Positions 35,101 to 41,100 of a DNA stretch of 64,000 bases are shown here, piece after piece. The DNA lies in the NCBI RefSeq assembly GCF_029873635.1, contig NC_080420.1:50917457-50981456 (forward strand). The letters run 5' to 3'. The DNA comes from Malania oleifera. Taxonomy: Eukaryota > Streptophyta > Magnoliopsida > Santalales > Ximeniaceae. The translations under genes were made by a program, and so were the position numbers. Positions within the stretch are counted from its first letter, which is position 1. Every line of letters starts with the position of its first letter. The notes beneath the pieces are model-generated. The model worked only from the letters and a program-made list of their open reading frames with translations, did no database searches and was not told where the DNA came from.

Positions 35101-38100
35101 AACTTATTTTAGGAAGAAGAAAAAGAGAAATATACATCCATCATACATTTCCAAGCTTTTGATTTTTTTTGAAAATCTTTCTCAAGCACTTCACAATTTC
35201 TTTGTTTATTATTCAAGTGCTCACTTTTTGATACTCCTTGAGCTTCATTCATAATTTTTTGAGAGTGTATTAGTGTGGTATTCTTATTGTACTTATTCGC
35301 TCAATTAAGGAGCACTCTTTGTACATCATTTTCGTTGATCCCATTTGTAAAAGCGTCTCCGCCTATTGAAAGAGAGAGGTAACTCCACCTACTGAAAGGA
35401 GAGAGGCGACTCGGCCTAGTGAAAGAGTGGGCTGATCCGCCCAAGTAAAGGAGAGAGGTAACTTCACCTACGTAAAGAAGAGAGGCGACTCCACTTATTG
35501 AAGGAGTTTTGTAAAAGGCATCTCCGCCTACTAAAAGAGAGAGGTTTCTCTGCCTATTGAAGGAGTGCATAGTGGAATCCTCAAGTGGGTTGCTTGAGGC
35601 AAGGATGTAGGCAAGGATTGTCGAACCTTGTAAAAATGCAAGTTTTATTCTCTCTTCCCTAATCTCTTTAATTTGAGCATATTTATATTTGTTCATATTT
35701 GTTGTGAATATTGATTGCATTTGCGTATTGAAATCACTTGCTCAAACTGTGGTTAAAATTGTTTAAGTATTTGCTTAAATTTTTTAAACACCCAATTCAC
35801 CCCCGCTCTTGGGACTACACCATTTCTAATATGTAGTTGGAAGGTTGATATCATCAATAATCAGGTCATCATAATTAAATAATATCTCACTTGAAGAGAT
35901 AGGGTTGTGGGCTCTAGATTTGGAACTGAAACCAAGTGATTTGTGCATTAGAGATCAAAGATATTCAATTGTCCATGATAGCCTGCAAAGATGAAACCAT
36001 TCTATCAAAAGCCCTTCTGTTCCTTTCCTTTTAAATGACCCAAAGAATAGCAAAGGGAATGAGAGAAGGACCCTCTTTGATCTTATTGGAGTGGATTCCT
36101 TTCCAAAGCCCAATAGCAAAGGGAATGAGAGAAGGACCCTCCTTTGATCTTATTGGAGTGGATTCCTTTCCAAAGCCCAAATCTTGGCCTATGATGAAGT
36201 TATGGCCACCCATTTCTGTTTGACCGTGTAAATGGCCAAGTGCTAGAGGTTGGTCCAAGAGCAGTGCAGAAGGATGTGCTCCTCCGATTCAGCCTCTTCA
36301 AGGCATAGGCAGCACCTTAGGAGGGTATAGCATATCCTTAAAGTAAAAAGTTAAGGGCGAGGTTTAGTTTATGCTCTTACCTATTATCTGGATATACCAA
36401 GAAAAAAAAATACTTTTCACTAGAGACAAGCCCTTTTTCTAAAGATTATCATAAGTGAGGATATTGCCAAATGTAGCTTCCCATATGAAAAAAAAAAAAA
36501 AAAGCATCCTTCCATGGGGCTGTTGTTTTCCATTTGAGCTTCCCCAAGGAAAATGGTTACCACACTCCAAGGTGTTTATAACATGATTTTAAATAACGGC
36601 TGCGACCGTTACATAACACCTTTACGTAAAGGCTTGTTGAGTTACCGATACTGTTACAAACCACGAAATTGGTGGGAAGAAAAATCACGGCTATAGTGGC
36701 TGTTATGGACTGCGACCATTACGTAAAGGCCGCTACAGTCGTTACGTAACTGCTACAGGATTGTTATGCAAAAAAAATTATTTTATTTTTTACTTTTCCT
36801 TCTCACTTTTTCCCTCTCTTTCATAAATCGTTCTCAATATACCATGTGGCGAGAGGGGGAAAAGATTATAATGAGGATGACAATGATACAAAAATTACTA
36901 TTTCTTTAAATACTCACAAGATATGCATTAATTAACAATTTGAAAATACTAACTTGTTAGGAAAATATTTTGTTTTGATAATATTAGTAATTTGATATTT
37001 ATGTTCTTTATTTTTCAACTTCAACCTTCTTCTTTTCTAGTTATTTTATATTTATCTTATTCGTATGTCTTATGTGTCTAATAGATTAATGGAGTGTATA
37101 ATGTATTTTGTTTTATTAATTAATTTAGCGCGCATAAGAATTTATCACAGGTAAGAACAATGAGAAATATAAATATGTACACACGTAATTTTTCTATCAA
37201 TGGCGGTTTAAAACAAATTTAAACTTGTTGCCTTTACCAAATAACTTAGTTAGTCGAACTAAAGGATCCAAAATATACTAAAACTCTTTCTAAGAAAGAT
37301 TAAAAGCTTAAAATATGCAAGTACGCTAATATGCACAAGGTTGTGCATGCCTGAAAAAAATTCACAGCTGTTACACGTGCTTCCCATTATGTAACATCCG
37401 CTACTGCCGCTTCTTGTTACATCCGTTACTGTTACGTTACGCTACTTGCTATTGCGATTTAAAAACCATGGTTTATAATAAGATTTGACGGTGAAATTCC
37501 ATCCTTGTTCAAGGACCACTTGGGCTTATTGGAGGTGGCCTGGCACTGAATATTGTAAAGGCTACTGTAGAAATTTGTCATAGTATCAATCTCGTAATCA
37601 AAAACATTCCTCATTGTATATATATTTGAACAATGGTTGGTCATATTTCTCTATTTTAAGAAATCAAGGAAGCTGTACAAGGGGTTTGCCTCATAGGTCC
37701 TAGGGTTCACGATCAACATCAAAACCCAGACCTAGAGAACTGACTAACTTACAGCCTGACCTATCCAACCAACCAACTCCATAGTCCCAGAAAAAATCCC
37801 TCTAATCCCCCTGGGTTTCTAAGATCACAGCTCTTCCAGACCCTCGCCCTTTTTGGCACAGCTAATAATTCTTTTCATTTGTTACATCAACAGGTATATG
37901 TGAAGTACCGTCTCTAGAATTAATATACTCCCTGTCAGTACCTGATAATTCATTCACATTATTAGCAGCACAAGAAAAAGGAGATGAAGATAGTAGTTCA
38001 TGAAGACAATAAAATTGCTGCCAGCTAAATTCCCCTCAGCCGCAAGACTGACTTTTCTCGTAGATCAGTACCATGCTGTCCATTTTTAGCAGAACCAGCA

Positions 38101-41100
38101 TGCGTACTTGTACCCTTGTTTAAAGCTGCTTTCTCTTCCACTGCACATCCTATCCCTTGGGCAACTGCCCTCCATCAAATATGTGATAATCAGCTAAATC
38201 CTTGTGATCTGAAATTTTATCCAGCAGCAAATTAAACTCCTCTTCCTAAATTTAAAGTTCCTGTTCACGTTCAGGAAGGAACCAATTCGACAGGTTTGTA
38301 GACCCTACCAAGCGGTTACATGCATCTATATTGGAATCCTCATCCAATTTATCCTGTGTGTTTTATTTGACCAGAGCTGGTGCTGGGCCTTTCTATCAAA
38401 TCTCATTTACCCATGAGCTTTGTACTCAAATCTAAATAGTTCGTCATCATCAGTACAGCTTAATATTTGGTGGGGTGATGAAATGTCTTTAATACGCTGT
38501 TTAGTATACAAATATTTCTCCATTTCTGCCATAGAAATCACTGGGACCTCAACCTGCTTCTGATTAAACGCTGTATCACTCAAAAAAATGATTAATACAA
38601 GACTGATCTCAATGAGGTTGCCTATCAATGCTGTCTTGGAAGTCCAATGATCTGCTATGCCCTCACCAAGGACTTCCTTCCCTCGCTTAATCACAGATGC
38701 ACAATTATGTTCCACCTTTCCTTCACCTGTCATCTTCCCATCTCCATTAGAGAGGCGGGTTTAAATTTTTTAAACAGAGCTTTGGCAGCCCATGCTCTTG
38801 TTTTATTATAAGCCCTAAATACTGGGTGTGTTGGCTTTATAGTAAAACCTTCAAGCTGTAAATAGGTACCACCAAGCTGCTCTTTCAGTCGATTATTGAC
38901 CTGCCCATTTTGCTTCTTTCCTGCTGATGATCCTGTTCAAAATTCAAAGGTGTTAACTGAGATGCTTGTCAATAATAATGAGCACAATTTGGAATCATTA
39001 TTTTAATTGTGCTCATTATTTTACCACTATTGCGGTTTTACCTAGAAACTTTAGCTGTTAGGTTGTGGGCCAATAATGTATAGCAAGCCAAGATTAGAAA
39101 CGTGGACCTCCTGGAAACCACAGCCCTCATACCATGTTATATTACCACTTTACCTAATAGCTTAGGTTGTGGACCAACAATGTATATCAAGCCTTAACAG
39201 GAATTATCCAAAAATGGGTTTTGCTCTAGCTTGTTCATTATGGTCAAAATATCTGGAAAACCAGCACTGCTGCTCAGTAGGATCACAATTGCGGTTCCTT
39301 TTGGATCATCTTCTTTCATTAGATTGAAAGAACAGAAATTTGCATTTCAGATGTCTGCCTTCCTGTATGACCTCCCGACTAGTAGGATTGGTTTCATTCA
39401 CAAGGTCTTCCGAAGCTCTGAGGAGCCATTTGCTTCACAGGATCCTTCCAACATTGCTAGGAATGTGACGGTTGGCATCTCCCCTGACAGGGACGGGAAC
39501 GGCCTTCTGTCTTACCTGTTACCGACACATGCGGTTAAGGCTACCCGCTTTCAGCAGATCTTATCCAAGGTCTTCCAAAGCTCTGAGGGGCCATTTGCTT
39601 CATAGGATCCTTCCAACATTGTCTGTAGAAAGGAGAGACGGTTGGCATCTCCCTTGGTAGGGATGGGAACGGCCTTTGGGCTTACCTGTTACCGACACAT
39701 GTGGTTAAGGCTATTCTCTTTCAGCGGATCTTACCTATTCTCTTTCAGCGGATCTTACCCAATTTTTAGTTATTAAAAAAAAAAAAAAACATTGGTAGGA
39801 ATGTGATGCCCATCGCTTTGCTTTTCCACACTTGTTTTGGGGCCGGAAAGTGACATGGTGATAATCTCCCATTCACTTGTTTTGGGATTCCCATGCTTAC
39901 CCATAGGAATGGGATTCCTATGGGCACCCTAATTTTGGGACTAAATTGCCCGTAATATTTTGTCTAGTTGCACATTATTGCCCTCATAATACGGTATTAT
40001 TACATGTTGCTGTTATATTTTTAATAAAAAAAATATTATTATATTAACATAGATAGCAATAAAATGAAAGTAGTATTATTATGTTATAATAATAGAATAT
40101 TAAATTATATTATAACATTTTGTCTGATTATAATCCAATTAACTAGATGCGTGTGCCACATGCATATGATTTTTTGAGCCCATAGTGCCCCCACTATTTT
40201 GATCAATTGGATTATTATGTGTTGAATTTTTTTTTTAATGTAAATTTATTATGGTTGAAATTTTTAGGACAATGATTGAATTTGGTTTATATTCTTGGTT
40301 TTTTTTTTGCTGAAATATGATTTCATCATATATTGTTTCATACTGAGTCGAGGGTATTTGGTTATCATCTCAAAATGCTTTTTAGGATTCCATGTTGACG
40401 AGGCATCTTGTGTATATTCCTGGAATCTCACAATGTGAACTAAACATAAGTATTACCTTGGGGTAGGCATCTCATTCTCAAGAATGAGGTTCTTAGGAAT
40501 GTTATCAAGGAGAATGTTTTTGATCCTGCAAATCAAAAGAACCACTAACTCAAGGCTTCTTTTCCTCTAGGAATTCTAACCAAGATATTAGCCACAAACC
40601 AGGCTCAAGAAGATTACCACTTCTAACCAAGATTAGAAGTCCATCAAACTCAACAAAGGCAAGTTACAAGAACCTTCCAGAGGTCTATTCCACTTTGTGC
40701 TTCCAAGGAACCACAACCTTTGAAACATATTTATAAAATTATGTTACATATATTTACTTATTATATGGAATTGTTAAATAAACCAAACAAGTGGAATCAA
40801 GCTGTAATATTTTGGACTGGTTGAGTTTGGTTTCTACTTAAAATTTTGGTTTGTTTAATTTTAGTAAAAAGGTATAAAAAACCCGGTGGAATAGAACAAT
40901 GCTGTCACAAACTGAACGCTTCTCTACTGAGTTTGAGAAGCACTAGTTGTGGCACATGAGCTTTTACTGGTCAGCTGAAAGTCAACTGTGATTGCTGAAA
41001 GTTAACTGTAGATTGGTCACATGAACACATTTATAAGCATCAAACACAAATTAACCGGTAAGCAGTAAGCATAAAGTGAAAAATTGAATCATATAATGGA

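Noticed and set aside
34288..35830. SIRE-like LTR as a solo LTR with target duplication
   Set aside because: Flanks TGCAG on the left and no match on the right; the end after ACTACACCA is unclear.
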